Source: Emcibacter sp. (GTDB lineage: Bacteria > Pseudomonadota > Alphaproteobacteria > Sphingomonadales > Emcibacteraceae). Taken from it: a stretch of DNA of 36,793 nucleotides. Under the pieces are notes generated by a model. That model ran no database searches. It saw nothing but the letters and a program-made list of their open reading frames with translations, and was not told the origin of the DNA. The stretch lies in NCBI GenBank assembly GCA_021774875.1, contig JAJFIP010000362.1, forward strand, positions 1 through 36,793, written 5' to 3'. The position numbers were made by a program, and so were the translations under genes. Below are positions 27,817 to 36,793 of this stretch, one piece after another. Position 1 is the stretch's first letter, and each line of letters starts with the position of its first letter.

Positions 27817-29833
27817 TATTTGCCAATATTTCGAGCGCGAGATCATGGGCTTCCTGGTCCAGTCCCACAGACCTGAGCGCTCTTATCACCGCACTGGCCC
27901 CGGTGGGGTCAAGGTTTGATGCTCCGCCCTCTGCCGCTAGCAGGCAAAGCAGTATGGTTTCCCCCTGCCTTTTTTCCGCCACCGCCTTGATCAGGTTACG
28001 CCAGATGGCAACGGGAATCGGATGGCTGTTTTCCTGAGCCAGCGGGCCGATCAGTTCCTGCCACATGGCCTCGGGAACCGTAATACCCAGGGCTTCCACC
28101 ACGGAATAAAACAGGGATGCTTTTTCCTTGCGCAGTTCCGGGGACAAAACCATCTGCCCGTTCCACCACAGATCCAATATTCCTTTGGACCAGGGTATGT
28201 CATCATTCTGATCAGAAACTATCATCATCGGCCATATGTCCACCAATGCCCGGGTTGCGTCCACATGGCCGTTAAAGGCTGCGGTTCTGACAAAAGCGTA
28301 CCATTCCCGTGCCTTGCGGTCATTGCCCGCCAGCATCAGGGCGCGGGTAATATGGTGTGCATGAAACAGTAATTCTTCCTTAGGTTCCAGTGACCGCACT
28401 GTCCTGGCATTCAAAAATGCGGCACGCGGCATGTCCCTCAGCGGTGCTGCTCTCTCCCATATAGCTTTCAGGATTTCTGCCTTTTGGCCATCATCAATCT
28501 GTTTGGCAGCAGACTGATAAAGCAGCACATCCCCGATCACGGTCTCATCCGCTCTGGCTATAGCTATGGCATTATCATATTCACTAGCTGAAAAACTTAT
28601 ATTGTTATATAGCGGAATTATCCTGTTCACCGGAAAAGTGGCGTTAGAGTAACTTTGCGCTGCCGCCATAAGGCGGTCTTCCTTATGTACATTGGCATTG
28701 CCGGAAAGGGCATATAGAACAAGAGCAGGGGCATCCGCAAATATCTGGGCATCAATGGGCTTTTCCAGAACAGACAACAGACTGTATATCATCGGATTCA
28801 ACTGTCCAAGTCCCGGTGAATAACTTTCGTCTGCTTCTGCGTCCATCTCGTCCCGAGATAACTTATTTATCAGATCATAAAAAATAAAATCCTGATCTCC
28901 CTGCTCAATCAACAGATCTATGGTCAGGGTGGCCGCTTCGGCATTTCCATCCATTGCCTGACAATATGCCAGCAGTTTCAGCCAATAATGTGCATCTGGA
29001 TCAGCATTCTGGTCTTGTTCCATGGCTTGTCTGGCCAGACCACAGGCCGAAGAAATATCACCGGCCATTAACATCAGGTCACTGACCTCCCTGGATCCGT
29101 CATAAGATTCCCGTGGCAGTAGTTTCAGGAATGACACCAGCGTTTTCAAATCCCCTGCTTCACTTATTTTCTGAATTCTGAGCGACAAGAACTGTGCCAG
29201 CTCTTCCTCACTTGCCCGTTCAGTTAATATTTCTTCTGGAATTTCACTTTCGGAAAGCATGTCATCTTCTGAAATCAGCGTATCTTCCGGCATAGTTTCT
29301 TCTATATGTGTCACGTTTTCGCCGGGAACTTCCGCCGCCGACAACAGCAATTTTTTCGTCAGAGATTCCATGACCGGGGATTTGGTGGGAACCGAAAGGA
29401 TGGATAACAGTTGTTCAATCCGCTCACGCTCAGAATAATGCCACAGGGTCGTGGGAAATCCGCCGTCCTTTTCTCTCATCAAGCCCATGCCGGCAGGAAC
29501 AGTCTCGACTAGTTCTAATGTTTCAACCTCCAGCACATCCTGCTCTATGGACTCATCATTCTGTAGACTATCAGCAGTCCCGTTTTCTTTATCTTCTGTA
29601 GACGCCGGTTCGATCTGATCTGTTGGCGGCACATAGGGGCCCGGTTCCCCTGCGGGAAATAATATGGAACGCGGTAATTCAGTGGCTGGTTTTTTTGGAG
29701 TGCTATCCTGTTCAACAGGCGTGATAGTTTCCGGTTGCTCCTGCTGCTGTTGGGCTAAAACCGTCACCCTGTCCAGCAAAATAATTCCTGTAGCCGCTAT
29801 GAGAATACTGTATATGAACTGTTTGCAGACCAT
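27806..29833 (-). CDS. large uncharacterised exported or membrane-anchored helical-repeat-like protein
   Basis: 675 aa, N-terminal signal/TM, acidic Pro-rich linker, then helical-repeat-like segments ([52 protein letters not shown]); overlaps xerD start by 11 nt. Confidence 0.75.
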   Translation of the reverse strand: MVCKQFIYSILIAATGIILLDRVTVLAQQQQEQPETITPVEQDSTPKKPATELPRSILFPAGEPGPYVPPTDQIEPASTEDKENGTADSLQNDESIEQDVLEVETLELVETVPAGMGLMREKDGGFPTTLWHYSERERIEQLLSILSVPTKSPVMESLTKKLLLSAAEVPGENVTHIEETMPEDTLISEDDMLSESEIPEEILTERASEEELAQFLSLRIQKISEAGDLKTLVSFLKLLPRESYDGSREVSDLMLMAGDISSACGLARQAMEQDQNADPDAHYWLKLLAYCQAMDGNAEAATLTIDLLIEQGDQDFIFYDLINKLSRDEMDAEADESYSPGLGQLNPMIYSLLSVLEKPIDAQIFADAPALVLYALSGNANVHKEDRLMAAAQSYSNATFPVNRIIPLYNNISFSASEYDNAIAIARADETVIGDVLLYQSAAKQIDDGQKAEILKAIWERAAPLRDMPRAAFLNARTVRSLEPKEELLFHAHHITRALMLAGNDRKAREWYAFVRTAAFNGHVDATRALVDIWPMMIVSDQNDDIPWSKGILDLWWNGQMVLSPELRKEKASLFYSVVEALGITVPEAMWQELIGPLAQENSHPIPVAIWRNLIKAVAEKRQGETILLCLLAAEGGASNLDPTGASAVIRALRSVGLDQEAHDLALEILANNGF

Positions 29834-29872
29834 CTCTATTCCTGATCAATTCGTGGGGAATTTATATGATAT

Positions 29873-30013
29873 TCATTTGGGAAATCTGTCATCGGGCAGG
29901 GTTTTTTCCACATGCTCTTTGGGTGGTTCTATATCTACTGTCATCAGATAAACCGCCCCGGCGGCGATACCAACCAGAATAAGCATGATAACCATTGACC
30001 AAAATTTACCCAT
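29873..30013 (-). CDS. 46-aa single-TM microprotein
   Basis: Translated by hand: MGKFWSMVIMLILVGIAAGAVYLMTVDIEPPKEHVEKTLPDDRFPK*; upstream GAGGGAAAAGG; same strand and 39 nt upstream of the 675-aa gene; below the ORF-track size cutoff. Confidence 0.75.
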   Translation of the reverse strand: MGKFWSMVIMLILVGIAAGAVYLMTVDIEPPKEHVEKTLPDDRFPK

Positions 30014-30185
30014 ATTCGTGCCTTTTCCCTCGTATTAATTTAATTTTAAGTGCAGTGTAACCATCTCTTGGGCAATGGTAAAGCACCCACTGGCTTCCAT
30101 ATACTCCTTTTGGTCATTGTTTGAAATAAATATGGTCTTTTAATGGCTTTCTTTATATCAATATCTAAGCTAATAGTAGGCCAAG

Positions 30186-30803
30186 ATGAAACGCGTAAAA
30201 AAAACCCAAGTAAAATCGCCCACTGCCCGGCTAAGATACCCCTTAACCAAAAGTATCTCGTTAATAGGTCTGATGGGATCTGGAAAAACCACAGTTGGCA
30301 AACGTCTTGCCCGCAAACTTGGCCTGTCATTTGTTGATTCCGATGCGGAGATTGAAATAGCTGCCGATCATACGGTCAGTGAAATCTTTGAAAAATACGG
30401 CGAAGAAGATTTCAGAAGCGGCGAAAGAAAAGTTATCAGTCGTCTGGTTTCTGACAAACCCGGTGTGCTGGGCACGGGCGGAGGCGCCTTCATGGACCGG
30501 GAAATCCGCCGGAAGTTAAAAGAAAAAACTATCACCGTTTGGCTGAAGGCGGATATTGAACATCTGGTGGAACGGACGTCCCGGCGGGATAACAGACCAT
30601 TACTGCGCGATGGAAATCCAGAGGAAATATTGCGGAAACTGGCCAAAAAGCGTTATCCTGTATATGGTCGGGCCGCTATCACCGTGGAGACCGGTGCCGG
30701 ACCCCATGAAAAAGTGGTCAATGATATCATCTGGAAACTCAACCAGTATCTGGCAAAAGAGAAAAAGAAACAAGACAATGTGCAGCCAAAAAATAACCGT
30801 TAA
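30186..30803 (+). CDS. aroK: shikimate kinase
   Basis: SLIGLMGSGKTTVGKRLARKLGLSFVDSDAEIE, GEEDFRSGERKVI, LGTGGGAFMD, RRDNRPLL. Confidence 0.95.
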   Translation: MKRVKKTQVKSPTARLRYPLTKSISLIGLMGSGKTTVGKRLARKLGLSFVDSDAEIEIAADHTVSEIFEKYGEEDFRSGERKVISRLVSDKPGVLGTGGGAFMDREIRRKLKEKTITVWLKADIEHLVERTSRRDNRPLLRDGNPEEILRKLAKKRYPVYGRAAITVETGAGPHEKVVNDIIWKLNQYLAKEKKKQDNVQPKNNR

Positions 30804-31899
30804 TCTTGAAAATAACAGCTATGACATCCATGTGGGCATGGGGCTTCTGGATAAGGCCGGAGAGCTTATTGCGCCCGTTTTATCCCGTGCCAGAACTGTC
30901 ATTATCACGGACACCAATGTGGCGCACCACCTGCTTCCCCGACTGGAAAAGTCACTATCTCAGGCAGGAATAACTTTTGATACCATCATCCTGCCCGCAG
31001 GAGAAGCCACCAAATCCTTTGAACAGATTGAATATTTACTGGATCAGCTGCTTAGCTTAAAGCTGGAACGCAAAGACAAAATAATTGCCTTTGGCGGCGG
31101 CGTTATTGGCGATCTCGCGGGTTTTGCCGCCAGTATTTATCTGCGCGGTATCGGATTTATCCAGATTCCAACCACTCTGCTCGCCCAGGTGGACAGTTCT
31201 GTCGGTGGCAAAACCGGCATCAACAGCCCGCGAGGGAAAAATCTTATTGGCAGCTTTCATCAGCCAGACCTGGTGCTAACTGATGTCAGCACTCTGGATA
31301 GTCTGGATACAAGACAGCTTCGTGCGGGTTATGCCGAAGTGGTCAAATATGCCCTGATCGGCGACCGGGTGTTTTTTAACTGGCTGGAAGAAAATGGCCA
31401 GAAAATAATCGCCGGTGATCCTGAAACCCGGACGCAAGCCATTCTTACCTGTTGTCGGGCCAAGGCGGCTATAGTCGCCGAGGACGAAAAAGAAGCGGGA
31501 AAGCGGGCCTTGTTAAATCTGGGCCATACTTTTGGCCATGCGCTGGAAGCGGAAGCCGGCTATAGTGATCATCTCTACCACGGTGAGGCAGTGGCCATTG
31601 GTCTTTGTCTGGCCTTTGACCTGTCCGCTAAAATGGGCTTATGCCCCGGTGAGGACGCCGTTAAAGTCAGGCAGCATCTGGAGCAGATGACCCTGCCAAC
31701 CCGGATAAGTAAAACAAACCACCCCATCAGCCAGATAAATATGACGGCGGCGCAACTGCTTGATCATACCCGCCATGATAAAAAAATGTCTGATGGAAGG
31801 GTGACTTTTGTGATAGCCTCTGCCATTGGAAAAGCTTTTTTAAGCACCGAAATAAATCCTGAAGATGTCAGGCATCTCTTTCAAGTGGCCATAGATTGA
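30778..31899 (+). CDS. aroB: 3-dehydroquinate synthase
   Basis: Start MCSQKITVNLENNSYDIHVG at 30778 overlapping aroK; FGGGVIGDLAGFAASIYLRGIGFIQIPTTLLAQVDSSVGGKTGIN, NLGHTFGHALE. Confidence 0.96.
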   Translation: MCSQKITVNLENNSYDIHVGMGLLDKAGELIAPVLSRARTVIITDTNVAHHLLPRLEKSLSQAGITFDTIILPAGEATKSFEQIEYLLDQLLSLKLERKDKIIAFGGGVIGDLAGFAASIYLRGIGFIQIPTTLLAQVDSSVGGKTGINSPRGKNLIGSFHQPDLVLTDVSTLDSLDTRQLRAGYAEVVKYALIGDRVFFNWLEENGQKIIAGDPETRTQAILTCCRAKAAIVAEDEKEAGKRALLNLGHTFGHALEAEAGYSDHLYHGEAVAIGLCLAFDLSAKMGLCPGEDAVKVRQHLEQMTLPTRISKTNHPISQINMTAAQLLDHTRHDKKMSDGRVTFVIASAIGKAFLSTEINPEDVRHLFQVAID

Positions 31900-31903
31900 G
31901 CAA

Positions 31904-33169
31904 ATGATCACAGAAATTCTTATTTTTTCCGGCATAATTTTTTTGCTGATTTTATTATCTGGTATTTTCTCAGGTTCGGAAACTGCCCTGACCGCCACCT
32001 CGCCGTCACGTATTCACCGCATGGCCAAGGGCGGTAACAAACGGGCCCATCTTGTGGAAAGACTGATGGATAATTCCGGCAAGCTGATCGGGGCCATCCT
32101 GCTCGGCAATAATCTGGTGAATATTCTGGCGTCCGCGCTGGCGACTGCTTTTTTTATCCGATTGTTCGGTGAGATAGGTGTGGTATATGCCACCCTGATT
32201 ATGACTGTACTGGTTCTTGTTTTTGCTGAGATTCTGCCCAAGACCTATGCACTCACCTATCCTGAGCGAACAGCGTTGAAGATGGCACCTTTCGCCAGAT
32301 TGACGGTATGGTTATTTTCACCTTTTGTCAGTCTGGTTCAGATTATCGTGCGCCTGACCCTGAAGCTGTTCGGGATAGACATCAATCAGCAGAATATCCT
32401 CTCGGCTCATGATGAAATCAGGGGTGCCATCAGCCTGCAGGCACAAGAAGGCGGACTGATCAAAGATAATAAAGATATGCTCGACAGCATTCTTGATTTA
32501 CAGGATGTCCATCTTGAAGATGTGATGAAGCATCGGAAAATTGTTGAGATGATCAATGCGCTCGACAGCCCCGAAGAAATTTTTGCCCAGATTGTCACCA
32601 GCCCCTTCACCCGACTGCCCATGTGGAAAAATGACCCGGATAATATTATCGGCGTGCTTCATGCCAAGGAAGTCCTCAGAGCGGTCAAGGCCAATGACGG
32701 AAGGGCCGAAGGACTGGATTTTATTCATATTTCAGGCGAGCCGTGGTTTGTACCCGAAACCACAAGCCTGCAGGAGCAGCTGGCAAAATTCCGCTCAGAA
32801 AACGCCCATTTCGCACTGGTGGTTGATGAATATGGTGCCTTCATGGGGGTGATTACGCTGGAAGATATTCTGGAAGAAATCGTCGGTGATATATATGATG
32901 AGCATGATACCCTGTCTTTGGGCGCAAAAATTCTGAAAAATGGCGCCGTAGTTGTCAGCGGTGACAGCGCTATCCGCGATTTGAACCGTCAGTTTAACTG
33001 GGATTTAAATGATGATGTTGCCATCACTATCGCGGGTTTTGTCATCGACATCGCCGAAACCATCCCCCTGCCCGGACAGAAATTTATCTATGACGGTTTT
33101 GTTTTTGAAGTCCTGAAAAGAAGACGAAACCAGATTACTTCCGTATCGATAAGTCCGACAAAAAAATAA
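31904..33169 (+). CDS. CNNM/DUF21 + CBS-domain protein (CorC/HlyC family)
   Basis: SGIFSGSETALTATSPSRIHRMAKGGNKRAHLV, LLGNNLVNILASALAT, EILPKTYAL; CBS-type FALVVDEYGAFMGVITLEDILEEIVGDIYDEHD; C-terminal CorC_HlyC region. Confidence 0.93.
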   Translation: MITEILIFSGIIFLLILLSGIFSGSETALTATSPSRIHRMAKGGNKRAHLVERLMDNSGKLIGAILLGNNLVNILASALATAFFIRLFGEIGVVYATLIMTVLVLVFAEILPKTYALTYPERTALKMAPFARLTVWLFSPFVSLVQIIVRLTLKLFGIDINQQNILSAHDEIRGAISLQAQEGGLIKDNKDMLDSILDLQDVHLEDVMKHRKIVEMINALDSPEEIFAQIVTSPFTRLPMWKNDPDNIIGVLHAKEVLRAVKANDGRAEGLDFIHISGEPWFVPETTSLQEQLAKFRSENAHFALVVDEYGAFMGVITLEDILEEIVGDIYDEHDTLSLGAKILKNGAVVVSGDSAIRDLNRQFNWDLNDDVAITIAGFVIDIAETIPLPGQKFIYDGFVFEVLKRRRNQITSVSISPTKK

Positions 33170-33173
33170 TCCT

Positions 33174-33536
33174 TTAATCGTCTTCCTGTCGATCAAGCAA
33201 TTCTGACATTGTGGCAATCCGTGACGGTGAAAGACTGCGGATTTTTCGAGCCAGCTGATTAACCAGCGCCACGGCTTCAGCTGAAAGCCCCGAGCTATCC
33301 ACCGTAATCCGGGGATGGGACAGACGGGCTAGCTGCTCTATTTCCTCCGCATCATCCCAGATCAGATCAAAATAACTGATCACACGCTGCACCATCGCCC
33401 AGGTCGGCTGACCCCGATGGCCATGCTCGAGCGCGGACAGATAAGCCGGACTCACGTCCAGATCAGCGGCCATCTGTTTCTGATTAATGCTTTTGCTTTT
33501 TCTTAACTCGCGGATTTTTTTGCCAAAGGGTGTCAT
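33174..33536 (-). CDS. XRE-family HTH transcriptional regulator
   Basis: MTPFGKKIRELRKSKSINQKQMAADLDVSPAYLSALEHGHRGQPTWAMVQRV; start at 33536 rather than the ORF start at 33656. Confidence 0.88.
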   Translation of the reverse strand: MTPFGKKIRELRKSKSINQKQMAADLDVSPAYLSALEHGHRGQPTWAMVQRVISYFDLIWDDAEEIEQLARLSHPRITVDSSGLSAEAVALVNQLARKIRSLSPSRIATMSELLDRQEDD

Positions 33537-33544
33537 AGGGGTCG

Positions 33545-34111
33545 CTAGCTCCTGTTTCTTTTCAGAACCACATATAAGGCCCCGTCTCCGCCATGCCGGG
33601 CGTTGGCATACGAATAGGATATGACCCGCATGGCCAATTCCCCTTGTGATAACCACCTCGGGACATTGGCTTTCAGAATCCCCCGTCCCCGCACGTAGTC
33701 AGAATGGGACATCTCGCCCAAGTCTGTTTTTTTACTACCCTTGCCGGTAATGACCAGAATAATCCTTTTTCCCCGCCCTTGTGCCTGTTCGATATAACGG
33801 TTCAGGGCAGCGTAAGCTTTATCTTCTGTCATGCCATGAAGATCAATTTTACCCTCCGGCTTCACCCTGCCGCTGCGCATTTTCTGAAGCCAGTTATGGT
33901 CTGCGTCTCTTAAGCTGGATGACGGTTCCACCAAATCTCTGGCTGGCGTCCTGCCAATATTGGTATCTGGCGCCGCTACCCTATAGGCCGACCTACGCAC
34001 CAGCGGAGTCGCTGCCTGATTACTGTCCAGTTCAGTGATGCTTTCGGTCACTTTTTGCCACAGCTTTTTGTCGGCATCACTTATTGCACCTCTGGCTTTT
34101 TTCCGGCTCAT
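33545..34111 (-). CDS. Smr/MutS2 C-terminal-domain protein
   Basis: GKIDLHGMTEDKAYAALNRYIEQAQGRGKRIILVITGKG ... VISYSYANARHGGDGALYVVLKR. Confidence 0.9.
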   Translation of the reverse strand: MSRKKARGAISDADKKLWQKVTESITELDSNQAATPLVRRSAYRVAAPDTNIGRTPARDLVEPSSSLRDADHNWLQKMRSGRVKPEGKIDLHGMTEDKAYAALNRYIEQAQGRGKRIILVITGKGSKKTDLGEMSHSDYVRGRGILKANVPRWLSQGELAMRVISYSYANARHGGDGALYVVLKRNRS

Positions 34112-35295
34112 GGTGCCGTCCTTTTTTCTGACAGCAGCCGCTTAGCAAGTGGTTTGGGCAGCAGAAAATAATATCGTCCCCGATCTTTCATTGCTCCGGC
34201 CAGCCGTCCGGCATCTTCGCCAATACCCCAGTAAATATCAGCCCGCACCCGACCCTTAATCGCCCCGCCGGTGTCTTGAGCAATCACCAGCCGCTTTATA
34301 GGTTTCATTTTTTGATCTGCTGATTTTACGTCGAGCCACAGCGGTATTCCCAGCGGCACATAGGTCCGGTCTATGGCCAGAGAACGTCCTGCCGTCAATT
34401 CCACATTCATTGAACCAACCGGGCTTTCATTCTCCAGTGGCCGGAAAAAAACATATGACGGATTTTTCCACATCAGGGCTTCAGCCTGCATCGGGTTGTT
34501 GACGATCCATCTCCGGATTGCCTGCATGGACATATCTTCTGGTGCGATTTCCCCGGCTTCAATCAGAAACCTGCCAATGGCATGATAGGCTTTGCCGTTT
34601 TTACCGGCATAGCCATATGTTTTCCGCTCTCCATTTTCAAAAAGAATGACGCCTGACCCTTGAATATGCAGAAAAAAAACATCGGCCCTGTCCTTTAGCC
34701 ACACCAGTTCCAGCTGTTGATTATTCAGAGCCCCCTTGTCAATATCCTCGCGGGTGTCATAGGGAATAAATTCCCCGTCCTTCACCTGCCCAACGATGGA
34801 TTTTCCAGATAAAGCCGAGCTGAACTTGCCCAAATCCAAAATCTGTAAATTCTCCGGCACGGCGTACAGCGGATAACGATAATCCTGGGTGAGCTGATGG
34901 CTGCCATTGAATTCCGGTGCGTAATACCCCGTGAATAATCCATCTGTATCCTTGGAATAGGATACAGGCGTAAACTGACGTTCAAAAAAATCTCTCGCAA
35001 CCTGATCTGTCGGATTGGCCAGTTTTTCTGCTTCCCGGCAAGGGGGCTGCCAGTCTGCCACTGTTCCACCAAGCTGTTCTGGTAATATTTTTGTTGTTGT
35101 TGGCTTAGATAGAAAAACCACACAGGATTTATTAAAGGCCGTCAATGCCAGTGCCTGACTGTCCGATGACCAGTTTTCCAGATCATCATAAGAAACCTTG
35201 ATATATTCGGCAGGTTTATGGGTTATTTTTATCAATAGCCACAGGGACAACAGGATTAAAAATCCGGCTCCGGCAATGATAAAAAAATTCCGCAT
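34108..35295 (-). CDS. mltA: membrane-bound lytic murein transglycosylase A
   Basis: GLFTGYYAPEFNGS, FFLHIQGSGVILFENG, NPSYVFFRP, C-terminal 3D domain VIAQDTGGAIKGRVRADIYWGIGEDAGRLAGAMKDRGRYYFLLPK. Confidence 0.94.
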   Translation of the reverse strand: MRNFFIIAGAGFLILLSLWLLIKITHKPAEYIKVSYDDLENWSSDSQALALTAFNKSCVVFLSKPTTTKILPEQLGGTVADWQPPCREAEKLANPTDQVARDFFERQFTPVSYSKDTDGLFTGYYAPEFNGSHQLTQDYRYPLYAVPENLQILDLGKFSSALSGKSIVGQVKDGEFIPYDTREDIDKGALNNQQLELVWLKDRADVFFLHIQGSGVILFENGERKTYGYAGKNGKAYHAIGRFLIEAGEIAPEDMSMQAIRRWIVNNPMQAEALMWKNPSYVFFRPLENESPVGSMNVELTAGRSLAIDRTYVPLGIPLWLDVKSADQKMKPIKRLVIAQDTGGAIKGRVRADIYWGIGEDAGRLAGAMKDRGRYYFLLPKPLAKRLLSEKRTAP

Positions 35296-35318
35296 GATTT
35301 AATCAGCCTGCCTGACTT

Positions 35319-36017
35319 TTAACCGGTTCTTGTTGCAACCAATGTCCAGTTGGGGTCTGCGCTTTTCACATCGCGACAGAATGTCCAGATATCTGATATT
35401 CTGATAGGCTTGTCTGCATTTCCGTCAACTATTTTATCATCCTCGTCCCGGGTTGACATAATCATATGACTGGTAAATTCAACAGTAACCTCTGCCAGCG
35501 ACCCAGAAAGGTTGGCGTCCACAAGATCAATTTTTTCAATATCCATCAATTTGTTTGCGCTACTTAGCTTCTGTTGTTCCAGATTTCCGATGGCCCCGTC
35601 AAACTGATCGAAAACCTGTCGGCTCAACATACTGCGCAGGGTTTTCCGGTCCTTGCTCCAGAAGGCATTTAAGACCAGACCATAAGCATATTCCGCACCA
35701 TCAAAAAAATTGCGGATATTAAAACTGTGATCGAAGTGGTTAATTTGCTCAATGATGGCGTAATAGGGCGAAGATTTACTGAGGCCCAGATTCAAACCGG
35801 GTGCGGGTTGTTCCTGATCGGGCTGGAGTTGAACTATATTATCCTCTTCCTCGTCTTCACTCTGATCGGATTTGCGCTGATAAGAATTGCTGTTTTGATC
35901 CTCAGACGGATCATAACCGGTTTTCTTCCCTAACGTGCGACGCAGTTGAAATAAAATAAAAACAGCAACCAGTGCCAATATTATAATAAGTTCAAAGCTT
36001 TCAGATTCAGTTTGCAT
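35319..36017 (-). CDS. Tim44-like domain protein
   Basis: N-terminal TM, acidic/Gln linker, Tim44-like FFDGAEYAYGLVLNAFWSKDRKTLRSMLSRQVFDQFDGAI...ISDIWTFCRDVKSADPNWTLVATR. Confidence 0.9.
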   Translation of the reverse strand: MQTESESFELIIILALVAVFILFQLRRTLGKKTGYDPSEDQNSNSYQRKSDQSEDEEEDNIVQLQPDQEQPAPGLNLGLSKSSPYYAIIEQINHFDHSFNIRNFFDGAEYAYGLVLNAFWSKDRKTLRSMLSRQVFDQFDGAIGNLEQQKLSSANKLMDIEKIDLVDANLSGSLAEVTVEFTSHMIMSTRDEDDKIVDGNADKPIRISDIWTFCRDVKSADPNWTLVATRTG

Positions 36018-36030
36018 TTTTTTCCTGTTC

Positions 36031-36077
36031 TACATCTTGGCGAAAGATGTATGATACTTATATAGACTATATATAAG
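36031..36077. promoter_or_regulatory. two adjacent perfect 8-bp dyads in the tim44-like/fxsA divergent promoter region
   Basis: TACATCTT-GGCGA-AAGATGTA (36031-36051) and CTTATATA-GACTA-TATATAAG (36057-36077), both with 5-nt spacers. Confidence 0.5.
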
Positions 36078-36157
36078 ACTTATTCGGACTCATTTAAATA
36101 CACCATTTTATATTGCAGGTAAATAATGATAAAATCCTTTATAAAGAGCCTTAAATA

Positions 36158-36631
36158 ATGCCTTTATTGATATTAATTATTCTTATAGCAGTACCCTATC
36201 TGGAATTTCTGGTTTTTCTGGAGGTGGGAAATGCTATTGGTGGCTTTCCGGCCCTGCTACTTACCATACTTACGGCTATTATCGGCGTTTATCTGATCCG
36301 CCAGCAGGGACTTATTGTCATGAACCGTATGCATCAGACATTACAGCGGGGTGAAAGTCCGGTTGCAGAGATCATGCATGGCTTCTTTTTACTGATTGCC
36401 GGACTGTTTTTCCTGCTACCGGGATTTATTACTGACACGATCGCACTTTTTCTGGCCTTTGAAACTGTGCGGGCTGTGCTTGGAAAAGTCTTCGTTAAAA
36501 ATATCGGCACGGCCTTTTACAGAAACAATTCCGGCCCTGAGAATAATAACCCACATCAGGAGGGAATCATCATCGACGGGGAATATGAAGAAAAGCCGGA
36601 TGACCAGAAAAATATTGATCACAAAGAATAG
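36158..36631 (+). CDS. fxsA: FxsA family membrane protein
   Basis: MPLLILIILIAVPYLEFLVFLEVGNAIGGFPALLLTILTAIIGVYLIRQQG; LLPGFITDTIALFL. Confidence 0.92.
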   Translation: MPLLILIILIAVPYLEFLVFLEVGNAIGGFPALLLTILTAIIGVYLIRQQGLIVMNRMHQTLQRGESPVAEIMHGFFLLIAGLFFLLPGFITDTIALFLAFETVRAVLGKVFVKNIGTAFYRNNSGPENNNPHQEGIIIDGEYEEKPDDQKNIDHKE

Positions 36632-36771
36632 CTGTAGCGGCTAAATGTACTGTAATAAGCCAATATGGCCAATATTTTGCCCTATGGGTCATGTTCGACT
36701 TGTGTAAGAGTAAAATCCGTGTTAGCCAACATGTTTTTACAAGGGACCAACATAACGATTGGGATAATTTT

Positions 36772-36793
36772 ATGTCAGACGAAACCGAAAACA
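36772..36793 (+). CDS. secB: probable SecB start (truncated by window end)
   Basis: ATGTCAGACGAAACCGAAAACA = MSDETEN...; only 7 codons visible; inference leans on the fxsA-secB neighbourhood known in alphaproteobacteria. Confidence 0.5.

Noticed and set aside
30556-30777. N-terminal 74-codon extension of the aroB ORF
   Set aside because: Overlaps aroK out of frame; AroB homology begins at MCSQKITVNLENNSYDIHVG (30778).
36632-36771. 20-codon ORF MYCNKPIWPIFCPMGHVRLV* before secB
   Set aside because: No ribosome-binding site and no conserved features; probably chance in the intergenic region.
1-36793. Search for CRISPR arrays, tRNA/rRNA genes, toxin-antitoxin, phage or defence genes
   Set aside because: No repeat-spacer pattern, cloverleaf-like sequences or hallmark domains were recognised by eye; a tRNAscan-SE/Infernal/DefenseFinder run would be needed to be definitive.

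Overview
The window reads as an alphaproteobacterial-type chromosomal segment made almost entirely of conserved housekeeping genes, about 37 CDSs including two cut by the window edges. Left to right: clpB (partial), a DUF4167 protein, prmC, an M48-like protein, prfA, hisS, ispG, a RodZ-like HTH protein, ptsP, a nitronate monooxygenase-like protein, lysC, ubiG, fdhD, mobA, a DUF1178 protein, a nitrilase-family hydrolase, grxC, comF, an NDUFAF5/BioC-like methyltransferase, an orphan membrane protein, a mutT-type Nudix protein, a GNAT protein, argJ, secA, two divergent lipoproteins, accA, xerD, a large uncharacterised secreted or membrane-anchored protein, a 46-aa membrane microprotein absent from the ORF track, aroK, aroB, a CorC/HlyC-like protein, an XRE regulator, an Smr-domain protein, mltA, a Tim44-like protein, fxsA and secB (partial). 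I see no tRNA, rRNA, CRISPR array, transposase, phage or obvious defence system. The observations most worth a second look are: (1) an M48-like protein whose HExxH reads HMMAH, lodged between prfA and prmC behind a perfect 9-bp inverted repeat; (2) a SecA with two tandem SEC-C zinc motifs; (3) the 46-aa microprotein upstream of the 675-aa protein/xerD; (4) an AT-rich orphan membrane-protein gene bordered by an in-frame tandem duplication of the neighbouring gene's tail and stop codon; (5) several perfect dyads in divergent intergenic regions. No database search was possible; product calls rest on motif and family recognition.
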